DNA of 64,000 bases from Polyangiaceae bacterium (GTDB taxonomy: Bacteria > Myxococcota_A > Polyangia > Polyangiales > Polyangiaceae), in the NCBI GenBank assembly GCA_041389725.1, contig JAWKRG010000002.1, positions 62,001 to 126,000 on the forward strand. The letters are read 5' to 3'. A model generated the notes under the pieces. That model was not told the DNA's origin. It saw nothing but the letters and a program-made list of their open reading frames with translations, and did no database searches. The stretch's first letter is position 1; each line of letters begins with the position of its first letter. A program made the position numbers and the translations under genes. Shown piece by piece: positions 40,551 through 48,686 of this stretch.

Positions 40551-42802
40551 AGCTCTGGCGTCTTCGACATTTCCGTGAGCAGACGATCGGCGCCGTCCAC
40601 GGCATCCATGACCCAAAGCATGTAGCGCGCGTCGACGTGAATGCTGCGCGTGATATCGCTCATGAACAACCAATCGCTCGCCATCGCTTCGTAGTTTCCG
40701 TCAAAGGCGAGCCCGACGAGCTCGCCGCGCGCGTTCAAGGTCGGAGAGCCCGAGTTCCCGCCCGTGATGTCGAGGTCCGCGAGGAAGTCCACGGGGAGGG
40801 TGCCGAGTCGCGCGTCAGCGTACTTGCCGAACTTCTTCCCTCGAATGTGTGCGAGCAGCCCTTGGGGTGCGTCGAAGGGGTCCTTACCCGTGGCCTTGTC
40901 GAGGATCTGTTCGACCTTGGTGAAGGGCTCGTAGACTGGAGCACCGGGCTTCGGCGAGTAGCCTTTGACGGTGCCGAAGGTCACACGCAGCGTACCGTTC
41001 GCGTCCGGCGCCACTGGTCCCGGCGTCATCTCCGAGAGCGCCGCCACATACTTCGGTCGCAAGATCAGGAACTTGCCGGCGCGGCTGTCGTCTCGCTTCT
41101 CCATCTCGGCAACGAGGGGCCGCAACGCCAGCGCGACCTTGACCAGCGGATCGCGGCTCAGCTTGAGTTCGGCGAGGGTCGCCTTGGTCAGCAGCTTGAC
41201 GCGGACCTTCTCGTCCTCCAGCTGGGTCGAGCTCAACAGCTTGCTGACGGCCTTGTCGATGTTCTCTGGGCTGGCGGGGCTGCGCCCCAAGAAGGCTTTG
41301 AGCAGGGCCTGCTTCGTCGGGCTTTCCTCCATGCGCGAAACGCGGAGCAGCGCTTGGCCCAACAGTCCCGCCTCGAGCTTGCGCGCGTAGCGCTTCGACA
41401 AGCTGACCATGCTTTGCTCGAGGGGCTTCCAGTTGCGCTCTTGGTAGTCGGGCTCCCGCTCGGCGTCGGGCTTGGGGCGCTCTTCGGCCATGCGCAGGAT
41501 GTCCATGGCGGCGTCGGTCAGCGTGCTGAGTCGCAGGATTTCCCAAACCGCGAAATCGCCGTCCCGAGTGGCCTGTCGCTCCTTGAACAGCGCGTCCAGC
41601 TGCTGCATCACGTCGCCGTACTGGGTCATGCGCGCGGAGTCCGCACCGATCCACTCGCCCAGCTTCTGGTCGCGGTCCTTGCGAGTGGCAAGAGCGCCTC
41701 CCTGGGTCAGACCCTCCAGGGATCCGCGGGTGTAGGTGAGCGCATTGTCGAGACCGCGGATCAACGGCGTGGCCTTGATCCGAACGTCTTCGTCGCCCTT
41801 GACCAGCTTCTCCAGCACGGCCAGGTACTCTTCGAACAACCGAATGCGTTTCGGGTAGAACCACTCGACGGCCTCCGCGGTCTCTTGGGCGGTATTCAAG
41901 CGGTAGGTCCTGCCCGGGTACCCCGCCACGAGCACCAAGTCCCCAGCTTCGAGGGGCCGGGTCGCGAGCTGAAGATGCATCCGCGGCTGATAGGGCACGT
42001 TCTTCTCCGAGTAGTCCGCGGGGTTGCCGTCAGGGCCGACGTACGCGCGCAGGAAGGCGAAGTCTCCGGAGTGGCGGGGCCAGCGCCAGTTGTCGACTTC
42101 CCCACCAAAGTTCCCGATCCCTTGATGCGGTGCGTACACCAAGCGCACGTCCCGGATCTCGAGCTTTTCGATCAGTAGGAACTCGCCGCCCCCGAGGTTC
42201 TCCGCGATCTCGCAACGCACGTTGGGCTTCTTTTCGCATTCGGCCAGCAGCGTCTTCTGACGCGCTTCCACCGCTTCGTGTCGCGCCACGGGGTCAGCCA
42301 TCTGCTCGAGTCCATCGCGAACCTTCTGCGTCACGTCGGTGAAGGCGCGAGTCACGTACACGCGTGCTGAGGGACCGTTGGTCTTCTCGTCCCCTAGGGT
42401 CTTCGCCAGAAATCCGTTCTTCGTCAGATCTTCTTTGGCACTGGAGCTGTATTGCAGCGCGCCCGTCACGCAGTGGTGATTGGTGACGATGAGCCCCTTG
42501 GGCGAAACGAAGGAAGCCGAACATCCGCCCAGGCTGACGACAGCACCGAGCGGGTACTGCATCGGGTCGCTGAGCACGGCGGGATCCAGTTCCAGCCCAA
42601 GCCGGCGCAGAGTGTCGGCGTGATCCGCGAGCTGCCTTGGGACCCACATTCCGCCAGGGCTGGCGTAGCTTTCCTTCGTCTCGGGGGGCGGCGGGTGCAC
42701 GGGCTCGGGATCGGGCCCCGGTCCCGGTACGATACTGAGGCCGGAGCCTCCGCACGCCACGACGAAGCAGAGCGGAAGGAGGGTCGAAAAGACGCTGCGC
42801 AT
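40547..42802 (-). CDS. S46-family dipeptidyl peptidase lipoprotein
   Basis: This 751-aa lipoprotein starts at ATG 42802 with signal TLLPLCFVVAC (Cys17). It matches the DPP7/DPP11 S46 family. The catalytic His is in LIVTNHHC, Asp in WRWPRHSGDFAFLR and Ser in ITGGNSGSPTLN. The helical cap occupies residues about 330-580. The start of the mature part (GGMWVPRQL) is also typical. These exopeptidases release dipeptides from the N-terminus of peptides during external protein digestion. Residue 673, which sets DPP11 versus DPP7 specificity, cannot be placed by eye. It fits a predatory or saprophytic life. The frame upstream of 42802 is antisense to the SDR gene. Confidence 0.92.
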   Translation of the reverse strand: MRSVFSTLLPLCFVVACGGSGLSIVPGPGPDPEPVHPPPPETKESYASPGGMWVPRQLADHADTLRRLGLELDPAVLSDPMQYPLGAVVSLGGCSASFVSPKGLIVTNHHCVTGALQYSSSAKEDLTKNGFLAKTLGDEKTNGPSARVYVTRAFTDVTQKVRDGLEQMADPVARHEAVEARQKTLLAECEKKPNVRCEIAENLGGGEFLLIEKLEIRDVRLVYAPHQGIGNFGGEVDNWRWPRHSGDFAFLRAYVGPDGNPADYSEKNVPYQPRMHLQLATRPLEAGDLVLVAGYPGRTYRLNTAQETAEAVEWFYPKRIRLFEEYLAVLEKLVKGDEDVRIKATPLIRGLDNALTYTRGSLEGLTQGGALATRKDRDQKLGEWIGADSARMTQYGDVMQQLDALFKERQATRDGDFAVWEILRLSTLTDAAMDILRMAEERPKPDAEREPDYQERNWKPLEQSMVSLSKRYARKLEAGLLGQALLRVSRMEESPTKQALLKAFLGRSPASPENIDKAVSKLLSSTQLEDEKVRVKLLTKATLAELKLSRDPLVKVALALRPLVAEMEKRDDSRAGKFLILRPKYVAALSEMTPGPVAPDANGTLRVTFGTVKGYSPKPGAPVYEPFTKVEQILDKATGKDPFDAPQGLLAHIRGKKFGKYADARLGTLPVDFLADLDITGGNSGSPTLNARGELVGLAFDGNYEAMASDWLFMSDITRSIHVDARYMLWVMDAVDGADRLLTEMSKTPEL

Positions 42803-42958
42803 GGGGTGGCCATAGCACGGTGCCCCGAATGCAGGGAGAGCACGCCCCGGCGGGGATTTCGCGGCTACCCGGCGCGCGGCGGAGTGCCGTCTGCAATTCC
42901 GATAGGAAATGCAGACACGGGACACTAGGTTGCGAGCTGCAACTCGAAGGAGATCCGC

Positions 42959-43777
42959 ATGACCACGCTCAAAGGCAAGACCCTGTTCATCACTGGCGCC
43001 AGTCGCGGCATCGGCCTGGCCATCGCACTTCGTGCGGCGCGCGATGGTGCCAACGTGGCCGTAGTGGCGAAAACCAAGGATCCCAACCCGAAGCTGCCCG
43101 GCACGGTGTACACGGCCGTGGAAGAAATCGAGCGCGCGGGCGGCAGGGGCCTCGCCTGCATCACTGACATTCGCTTCGAGGAACAAGTGATCGAGGCCGT
43201 GGAAGCGACGGTGAAAGCGTTCGGTGGCATCGACATCCTCGTCAACAATGCCAGCGCCATCAGCCTGACGGGCACGCTGCACACGCCGATGAAGCGCTAC
43301 GACTTGATGCACCAGGTCAACACGCGCGGCACGTTCCTCTGCTCTCAGGTATGCCTTCCCCAGCTGCTGAAGGCGGCGAATCCCCACATTCTGAACCTGT
43401 CGCCGCCCCTGAACATGGAGACGCGCTGGTTCGAAGGTCATGTCGCCTACACCATGGCCAAGTTCGGCATGAGCATGTGCGTGCTGGGCATGGCGGGAGA
43501 ATTCAAGGGCAAGGTCGCGGTCAACGCGCTGTGGCCCCGCACGGCCATCGCCACCTCCGCCGTGAACAACCTGCTCGGCGGCGAGGAAAGCATGCAGCGC
43601 TGTCGCAAGCCGGAGATCATGGCGGATGCCGCCCATGCGATCTTGACGACGCCGCAGAGTGAGCTGACGGGGCAGTTCCTCATCGACGAGGACTTTCTGC
43701 GCACTCGGGGCGTGTCCGACTTCGATCAGTACGCCAACGTGCCGGGCGCCGACTTGATCCCCGACTTCTTCGTTTGA
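42959..43777 (+). CDS. SDR family oxidoreductase (HSDL2-like)
   Basis: This 272-aa short-chain dehydrogenase has a good ribosome site (GAAGGAG). The cofactor motif is TGASRGIG (residues 12-19), with AKTKDPNPKLPGTVYTAVEEIE after beta-2. The latter is diagnostic of the HSDL2/SCP2-linked SDR group. NNAS follows in ILVNNASAISLTG, then LNLSPPLNM and the catalytic Tyr/Lys in AYTMAKFGMSM. The extension WPRTAIATSAVNNLLGG is also group-typical. It lacks the sterol-carrier domain of eukaryotic HSDL2. A fatty-acid or lipid-related substrate is likely. It is divergent from the S46 peptidase gene and ends 10 bp before the convergent cyclase gene. Confidence 0.9.
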   Translation: MTTLKGKTLFITGASRGIGLAIALRAARDGANVAVVAKTKDPNPKLPGTVYTAVEEIERAGGRGLACITDIRFEEQVIEAVEATVKAFGGIDILVNNASAISLTGTLHTPMKRYDLMHQVNTRGTFLCSQVCLPQLLKAANPHILNLSPPLNMETRWFEGHVAYTMAKFGMSMCVLGMAGEFKGKVAVNALWPRTAIATSAVNNLLGGEESMQRCRKPEIMADAAHAILTTPQSELTGQFLIDEDFLRTRGVSDFDQYANVPGADLIPDFFV

Positions 43778-43787
43778 ACGCGCGTCG

Positions 43788-45593
43788 TCAGTCGGCGCTG
43801 TCCAACGCGAGCCGCACGGCAGCGATGGGCTCTGCGAGTCCTTTGAGCTCGGCGGAAAACTCCGTGGCTTGCGTGCCCTCGGGGATCCAGCCCTGCTCCC
43901 GTGCCTGATCGGCCAGGCCCCGCGTCAGCACCAACTCTCCGCCGGCCGCGGCGCCCTGCAGGCGCGCGGCGAGGTTCACAGTCTGACCGAAGTAGTCCAG
44001 CACACCGTTGGCCGTCACGACGTAGCAAGGACCGGAGTGCACTCCCACCTTCAAGGTCAGGGCATGTTCGGTGCGTGAGCGCGCGCGGAAGTCTGGAAAC
44101 CGCCGATGCATGCTCACCGCAGCCCGAATCGCTTCCGCCTCCGTGAGAAACGACGCCATCACAGCGTCGCCGATCGTCTTGATGATGGTCCCTCGCTCGG
44201 TCGCAATGACCTCGCGCAGCAACTCGAAGTGATCCTGCACGACGCCGAAGGCCTTGGCGTCGCCCACCCGCGAGTAGAGCGCCGTCGAGCCGGTGAGGTC
44301 CGTGAAGAGCAGGCACGCACGTCCGATGCGCAGGGTGAGCCCTGGCTTGAGCACCTCGCGCGCGAACTGCCGCCGAAACTCGGGCATCATGCTGACTTCG
44401 TGCGCCGTCGCGGCCTGGTTCGGGTAGTCCACGGCTTCGATCTTGGCGTGGCGTTCCCGCGGCGTGTCGTTGCGCAAGCGCACGGTTCCCCCCGGCCTGA
44501 TCTCCGCCTGGGGCGGCTCGAGCGCCTCTTCACCTGCCACAAAGGGCACTTCCGCTCCGCCCTCGGGCGCAACCTTGAGGATCGCTGCCGGACCGCCGCG
44601 GACGAACAGCCGGTAGCGCCCGGGTTGGGTCGGCGCGGGCATGGCCGTCGCCGCCTGCGGCGGCAGCACTGCCTGTACCAACACGTGTGGGGTTCGCGCG
44701 GGACCCCCAATGCAATAGGGCCCCTCGTCCACCGCCCTCAGGCCCGCCGCGGGACGGAAGGTCGCTTCGACTGCGCGATCCAAGTCCAGATCGAAAGTCA
44801 GATCGCACAGCTGGCAGTGGGCGTGGGCGCCCAACTCGGAGAGCGCATGCATGCGTTCGGAGGCGGTACGGCAGCTGGGGCAGACGAGATCCCACGTAAG
44901 ATCCAACACGCCGCCCGCTACGGCGTGCAGCGCCGCCCCGAGCACGGCGCGACGGGGCAGATCCCATCCGTCGGCAAGTTCGTAGGGGCGCATGCGATCC
45001 AAATCCTTGTCGGACCCCTGCCCCACCATGCGCAGGATCTTTTCGCCTGCGCGGCGTTCGTCACCATCGAGCGCATCCAGGTAGCTGGTGGAGACTCGCT
45101 GATAGCGGCTCTCCGCCAGCTGTACGGGCTCGGGCTTCGGCGCTTCGGCACCGCTCTGTGCGCGCTCGTCAGCGTCCTGCACGAAGCTCATCAAGCGACT
45201 CAAGAAGCGGGAGATTTGCAGGCGCAGTACTGGTGAAATCAGGCCGGACTTCGGGTCAGCGCTGATGCGAACCGTGATCTTGCTGCCCTTGCCCACGGGC
45301 TCCAAGGTGAACGTGTTTTCCAGGAAGTGAACGAGCCCCTTGCGAACGTTGCGTCGGACCTTGAAGTAGCGCGGATGCTCCCACTCGTAGGGGCGCTCTT
45401 CGTACTCGAGGGGGAATCCCCCAGACACGGTCTTGACCAAGTAGCGCGCCGCTGTGGCGTCGTCGTTCGGTGAGAGCTCGATGCGCGACAGACCGATCAC
45501 GCGGTTCAGGCGCTCGGTATCCGTGATCAAGGGCCACAGCGCGTCGACGGATGCGCGGCACTGCACGGAACGTTCGACGCTGACCACAGCCAC
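43788..45593 (-). CDS. Class III adenylate/guanylate cyclase with SRPBCC and zinc-binding domains
   Basis: This 601-aa protein starts at GTG 45593; GTG 45587 is possible. Residues 5-150 form a START/SRPBCC-like domain (RASVDALWPLITDTERLNRVIG, FLENTFTLEPVGKGSKITVRIS). Residues 195-390 hold a zinc-binding region with CPSC and CQLC, as in the DUF5939 part of bacterial cyclases. The cyclase domain at 410-600 has metal Asp in LLFTDLTGSTALYS and GDAVMASF and the transition-state motif NLAARL, so it should be active. There is no TM. It follows the DUF1554 lipoprotein gene by 8 bp and probably shares its promoter, which carries a TetR-type operator copy. Confidence 0.9.
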   Translation of the reverse strand: MAVVSVERSVQCRASVDALWPLITDTERLNRVIGLSRIELSPNDDATAARYLVKTVSGGFPLEYEERPYEWEHPRYFKVRRNVRKGLVHFLENTFTLEPVGKGSKITVRISADPKSGLISPVLRLQISRFLSRLMSFVQDADERAQSGAEAPKPEPVQLAESRYQRVSTSYLDALDGDERRAGEKILRMVGQGSDKDLDRMRPYELADGWDLPRRAVLGAALHAVAGGVLDLTWDLVCPSCRTASERMHALSELGAHAHCQLCDLTFDLDLDRAVEATFRPAAGLRAVDEGPYCIGGPARTPHVLVQAVLPPQAATAMPAPTQPGRYRLFVRGGPAAILKVAPEGGAEVPFVAGEEALEPPQAEIRPGGTVRLRNDTPRERHAKIEAVDYPNQAATAHEVSMMPEFRRQFAREVLKPGLTLRIGRACLLFTDLTGSTALYSRVGDAKAFGVVQDHFELLREVIATERGTIIKTIGDAVMASFLTEAEAIRAAVSMHRRFPDFRARSRTEHALTLKVGVHSGPCYVVTANGVLDYFGQTVNLAARLQGAAAGGELVLTRGLADQAREQGWIPEGTQATEFSAELKGLAEPIAAVRLALDSAD

Positions 45594-45601
45594 GGCGAGC
45601 G

Positions 45602-46579
45602 CTACTTCTCGAAACAGTACAGATGTGCGGACTTGGCGCAGTCCGCGAGCTCTTTGTCGGTCCAGGTGGCTGTGGCGTCCGTGGTGCCAACCAGACCGAA
45701 CAACTTCGTGCTCGACCACGCGGCGCAGTGGCCACCGCTCTGCGCTTTTCCGCCGTTGGTCGTTCCGGTCCACACCAACGTGTTGGTGGTCACCTTGTTG
45801 CCCGACTCGTCGATCTCGATGGGATTCTGCGGCAGCTTGCCGCCGGCGATGTCGGTCGCGGCATCGAATACTACGGCGCCATCCACGCGGCGCCACGGCC
45901 CCGTGACGCCCTGCAAGCCCGTGATGGCGTCGTTCAGGCCGGTGGAGATCCATGGGTGCCAACTGCGGCCGCTCGTCTTGGCCGAGCCGTCGGCGATGCC
46001 CTTGCACAAGTCAGTCGCAATCTTCAGTGCGTCGCCGGCGCTGGCGAAGTCGCCCGAGAATTCCTTCTCCGTCACGAAGACGAGCTTGCCGGGATTGCCG
46101 CCGGTGCCTCCCGTGCCGCCGCTGCTCGCACCGCCACTGCTCGTGCCGCCACTGCTCGTGCCGCCACTGCTCGTGCCGCCGCTGCTCGTGCCGCCACTGC
46201 TCGTGCCGCCGCTGCTCGTGCCGCCGCTGCTCGTGCCGCCACTGCCGCCAACACCGCCTGTGTTGCTGCCCCCGCTTCCACTCGCACCGCCGGTGCCTGC
46301 CGCACCGCCCGTGCCTGCGGCGCCCGAGCTTCCACTCGCACCGGAGGTTCCGCCGCTTCCCGCTGCGCCGCTCGTGCCGCCGGAAGCAGCTCCACCGGAG
46401 CTCGTACCGCCCGTCGACACGCCGCCGCTCCCGCCGAACCCAAAGCCACCAGTGCCGAACCCGCCGCTACTTTGGGCGCCGGTTCCGCTGCCGCCTCCCG
46501 ACCCTCCCGAGTCGTCCTCGCTGGAACAGGCGACGGCCATCAACACCACAAAGACCCCAAACTGAGCTGTACGCGACAT
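45602..46579 (-). CDS. Lipoprotein with Gly/Ser repeat linker and DUF1554 domain
   Basis: This 325-aa protein starts at ATG 46579 with signal FVVLMAVAC (Cys18). Residues 20-165 are a Gly/Ser/Thr linker ending in eight TSSGG pentads encoded by 15-bp repeats (about 46125-46245). The C-terminal 160 residues match DUF1554: KLVFVTEKEFSGDF, ADGSAKTSGRSWHPWIST, GPWRRVDGAVVFDAA, NTLVWTGTTNGG, HCAAWSS and HLYCFEK. This is the endostatin-like fold known from Leptospira surface proteins. It is exported and surface displayed, with a likely binding function. The ATG lies 21 bp downstream of repeat array B and 184 bp from the operator copy. It is followed by the cyclase gene. Confidence 0.83.
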   Translation of the reverse strand: MSRTAQFGVFVVLMAVACSSEDDSGGSGGGSGTGAQSSGGFGTGGFGFGGSGGVSTGGTSSGGAASGGTSGAAGSGGTSGASGSSGAAGTGGAAGTGGASGSGGSNTGGVGGSGGTSSGGTSSGGTSSGGTSSGGTSSGGTSSGGTSSGGASSGGTGGTGGNPGKLVFVTEKEFSGDFASAGDALKIATDLCKGIADGSAKTSGRSWHPWISTGLNDAITGLQGVTGPWRRVDGAVVFDAATDIAGGKLPQNPIEIDESGNKVTTNTLVWTGTTNGGKAQSGGHCAAWSSTKLFGLVGTTDATATWTDKELADCAKSAHLYCFEK

Positions 46580-46600
46580 GCTTCCAGAGATACCCGAAAT

Positions 46601-46645
46601 ACGACCCAGGTTGAAACGACCCAGGTTGAAACGACCCTGGTTGAA
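46601..46645 (+). repeat. Array B of the dispersed 15-bp repeat family
   Basis: Three exact 15-bp units follow each other: ACGACCCAGGTTGAA twice, then ACGACCCTGGTTGAA. The array is 22 bp upstream of the ATG of the minus-strand lipoprotein gene, so it would lie in the leader of that mRNA (as the reverse complement). Confidence 0.92.
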
Positions 46646-46762
46646 TGACGCTCGGCTGCCAGGCGTGCCCAGGTTGGATTCGCCTCTCACTCGGGCTCGC
46701 AATGCACCGGATTCGCGGCGGGACCCGCGGAAACCGCCAGACAGAAACGCGGGACCCTAAAC

Positions 46763-46784
46763 AGAACGAATGTTCATTCTGTGT
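46763..46784. promoter_or_regulatory. Second copy of the TetR operator-like palindrome
   Basis: Halves ACAGAACGAAT and GTTCATTCTGT form a 22-bp near-palindrome. It differs at two positions from the perfect site at 48663-48684. It lies 184 bp upstream of the DUF1554 lipoprotein start on the minus strand, placing the lipoprotein and cyclase operon as a candidate target of the TetR at 48687. Confidence 0.6.
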
Positions 46785-47024
46785 GGGGAGCACTCGGGCC
46801 CCAGGTTGAACGCTCCGGGCCGCCATCCTGCTCGGAACCGAGCCGAGACAACTCCTCTGGTCGGGTCTACCTCCAGCGCGTACAGCACCGGGTCGTTGCG
46901 GTGGGGACGGTCTCGACGGCTGTTGACGCGGCCGTTCGGGCTGAGTTCAAGCCCCGCGCTCAGCGCCAGGGTTTCGGCTTTTGCGCGAGCCGAAACCGCT
47001 GGCCCCCTCGGGGCAGCGTCTTGC

Positions 47025-47462
47025 TCAGCAGTTGCCCCCTTGAGGGATGGACCTGACTTCCGTGTCACCGGAACACTTGAGAGTGCAGGTCGAATCGGTA
47101 CCGCAGGTCACGGAGCAATCGGCTGTGCACGTGACGTTGCAGGTTGCGCCTTCGGTGCACGACACACTTCCACTCTTGCCAACCGTCGTGTTGCAGCTCG
47201 AGCCGCCACTGCAGGTGATGCTGCATGACTCACCGCAGGTGCCGCTGCACTGGCTCTTGTCCTTGCATTCGAGCGAGCAGCTGCCGCCGCTGCAACCAGA
47301 CTGCGAAAACGTGCATGATGCTCCCGCGGCGCAGCTGCACGTTGTGCCAGTACAGGTCACAGGCTGCGTTCCGCCCTCGTCGCTGCTGCTGCAGCCAACT
47401 GCCATACCCAACCCGACAATGGTGCTGACCCCAAGGACAATCCGAGCACGGAAGAGCGTCAT
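47025..47462 (-). CDS. Small Cys-rich lipoprotein
   Basis: This 145-aa lipoprotein has signal VSTIVGLGMAVGC (Cys24). The mature part has about 24 cysteines in short, roughly regular intervals (CTGTTCSCAAGASC, CSGGSCSLECKDKSQC, CGESCSITCSGGSSC, CNVTCTADCSVTCG). The strict C..C and SC.(I/V/L).C pattern looks like a small beta-helix or knot held by disulfides, as seen in other myxobacterial surface lipoproteins. There are no charged active-site residues, so function is unknown. It is alone on the minus strand, with 157 bp to the divergent gene at 47620. Confidence 0.78.
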   Translation of the reverse strand: MTLFRARIVLGVSTIVGLGMAVGCSSSDEGGTQPVTCTGTTCSCAAGASCTFSQSGCSGGSCSLECKDKSQCSGTCGESCSITCSGGSSCNTTVGKSGSVSCTEGATCNVTCTADCSVTCGTDSTCTLKCSGDTEVRSIPQGGNC

Positions 47463-47619
47463 GAGGGGTTAGTAACCATCGGCTGCGCTGCCAGGCACTA
47501 CGCCCCAGCGGGTCCCTGAGGCGTCGAGATCTGCGCTACCGGTCACGTCGTGATCCGCCCCCGAGTCGAGGCAAGGAACAAGGTGCGCAGGGCGTGGCGC
47601 GTGCTAGCGTCGCCGACTG

Positions 47620-48576
47620 ATGACGAACTCACTATGGGGTAGGGTACCGTTTGGCCAGACGGGCCTGACGGTCAGCCGCTTGGCGATTGGCTCGAGCTAC
47701 GGCGTCGGTGACGCTGCTTTGGAGCGCGCCTACGAGCGCGGCGTCAACTTCTTCTTCTGGGGTCTCCGCCGTACTGGACCATTCGCAGCCGGCGTGCGGG
47801 CCGTGGCCCGCAAACACCGAGAAGACATGTGCGTGGCCATCCAGAGCTATTCGCGGTCGGCCTTGTTGATGCGTCCGTCGGTGGAACTCGCCCTGCGCAA
47901 GCTCGCCGTGGACTATGTGGACGTGCTCACTTTGAGCTGGTGGCCGGAGGTTCCGCCGGATCGCATCGTGGACGCCGCGCTCGCTTTGCGTGAGTCGGGC
48001 AAGGTGCGCCACATCATGATCTCCTGCCACCACCGCCCCAGCTTCGCGAAAATGATCGTGGATCCCCGTTTCGAGGCCATCATGCTTCGCTACAACGCAG
48101 CACACCCCGGTGCCGAGCGCGAGGTCTTTCCGCTGCTTCGCTCGAAAACGAAACGTCCCGGGGTCTTGGCTTTCACAGCTACGCGCTGGGGGACACTGCT
48201 CAGCTCGAGTTATTCGCCGCCGGATGAGCGCACGCCGACCGCTCCGGATTGCTATCGCTTCGTGCTTTCGAACCCCGCCGTAGACGTCTGTCTGTGCGGT
48301 CCCAAGAACGGACAAGAGCTCGACCAGGCCATGGACGCGCTGGAGCTCGGACCACTGTTGGAGGACGAGACGGCATGGATGCGACGGGTTGGCAAAACGG
48401 TGCACGAGCGCCGTCCTCCTCGTGGGCCCATCGCGCTGCTCGACCGCTTGAGCGACAAGCTGGCCCGCCGACCGCGCGACGAAGACGCACCAGCCGCGCT
48501 GCCAAAAGAAGACACGGACGCCAATGAGAGAGCGCGGGATACGGTGCTCAAAGAAGGCTACGACGAGCGGCCCTGA
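47620..48576 (+). CDS. Aldo/keto reductase-fold protein lacking catalytic residues
   Basis: This 318-aa protein begins as an AKR (VPFGQTGLTVSRLAIGSSYGVGDAALERAYERGVNFF), with the barrel continuing in VDYVDVLTLSWWPEVP, ALRESGKVRHIMISCH and LSNPAVDVCLCGPKNGQELDQAMDAL. The usual tetrad is altered. The Asp and Tyr of the NFDTA..YG motif are replaced by FFFWGLRR, the Lys region reads MCVAIQSYSRS, and the His of the IHWPD motif is Ser in TLSWWPE. The NADPH-site end (CGPKNGQEL) is retained. It may therefore bind cofactor or a ligand without reducing it. The last 50 residues are a charged tail. It precedes the TetR gene by 110 bp. Confidence 0.82.
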   Translation: MTNSLWGRVPFGQTGLTVSRLAIGSSYGVGDAALERAYERGVNFFFWGLRRTGPFAAGVRAVARKHREDMCVAIQSYSRSALLMRPSVELALRKLAVDYVDVLTLSWWPEVPPDRIVDAALALRESGKVRHIMISCHHRPSFAKMIVDPRFEAIMLRYNAAHPGAEREVFPLLRSKTKRPGVLAFTATRWGTLLSSSYSPPDERTPTAPDCYRFVLSNPAVDVCLCGPKNGQELDQAMDALELGPLLEDETAWMRRVGKTVHERRPPRGPIALLDRLSDKLARRPRDEDAPAALPKEDTDANERARDTVLKEGYDERP

Positions 48577-48662
48577 TCGGCGCCACCGACGCCGGCGCCT
48601 GGTACGGGACCAGCAGCAGGAGCATGCGCGCCGTTTTCCAGAAGAGTGCTTGACAATGAAGA

Positions 48663-48684
48663 ACAGAATGAATATTCATTCTGT
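48663..48684. promoter_or_regulatory. Perfect 22-bp palindromic operator before the TetR gene
   Basis: Halves ACAGAATGAAT and ATTCATTCTGT form a perfect palindrome that ends 2 bp before ATG 48687. It covers the place of a ribosome site, so binding would block both transcription and initiation. Position and symmetry are those of a TetR autoregulatory operator. Confidence 0.8.
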
Positions 48685-48686
48685 TG

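Larger units (their letters stand above)
46580..47024. other. Intergenic region upstream of the DUF1554/cyclase operon
   Basis: This 445-bp region holds array B (46601-46645), a 22-bp TetR-operator-like inverted repeat (46763-46784) and a lone repeat half-unit (CCAGGTTGAACG at 46801-46812). Frames through the rest are low-complexity and lack credible starts, so I call no gene. It must contain the promoter for the minus-strand operon. Confidence 0.6.

Noticed and set aside
40505..42178. 557-residue open frame on the plus strand
   Set aside because: It is antisense to the S46 peptidase gene. Codon use and content are typical of a shadow frame.
46757..47068. Possible 103-residue gene on the minus strand
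   Set aside because: It overlaps the 3' end of the Cys-rich lipoprotein gene and the operator site, has low-complexity content and no ribosome site.
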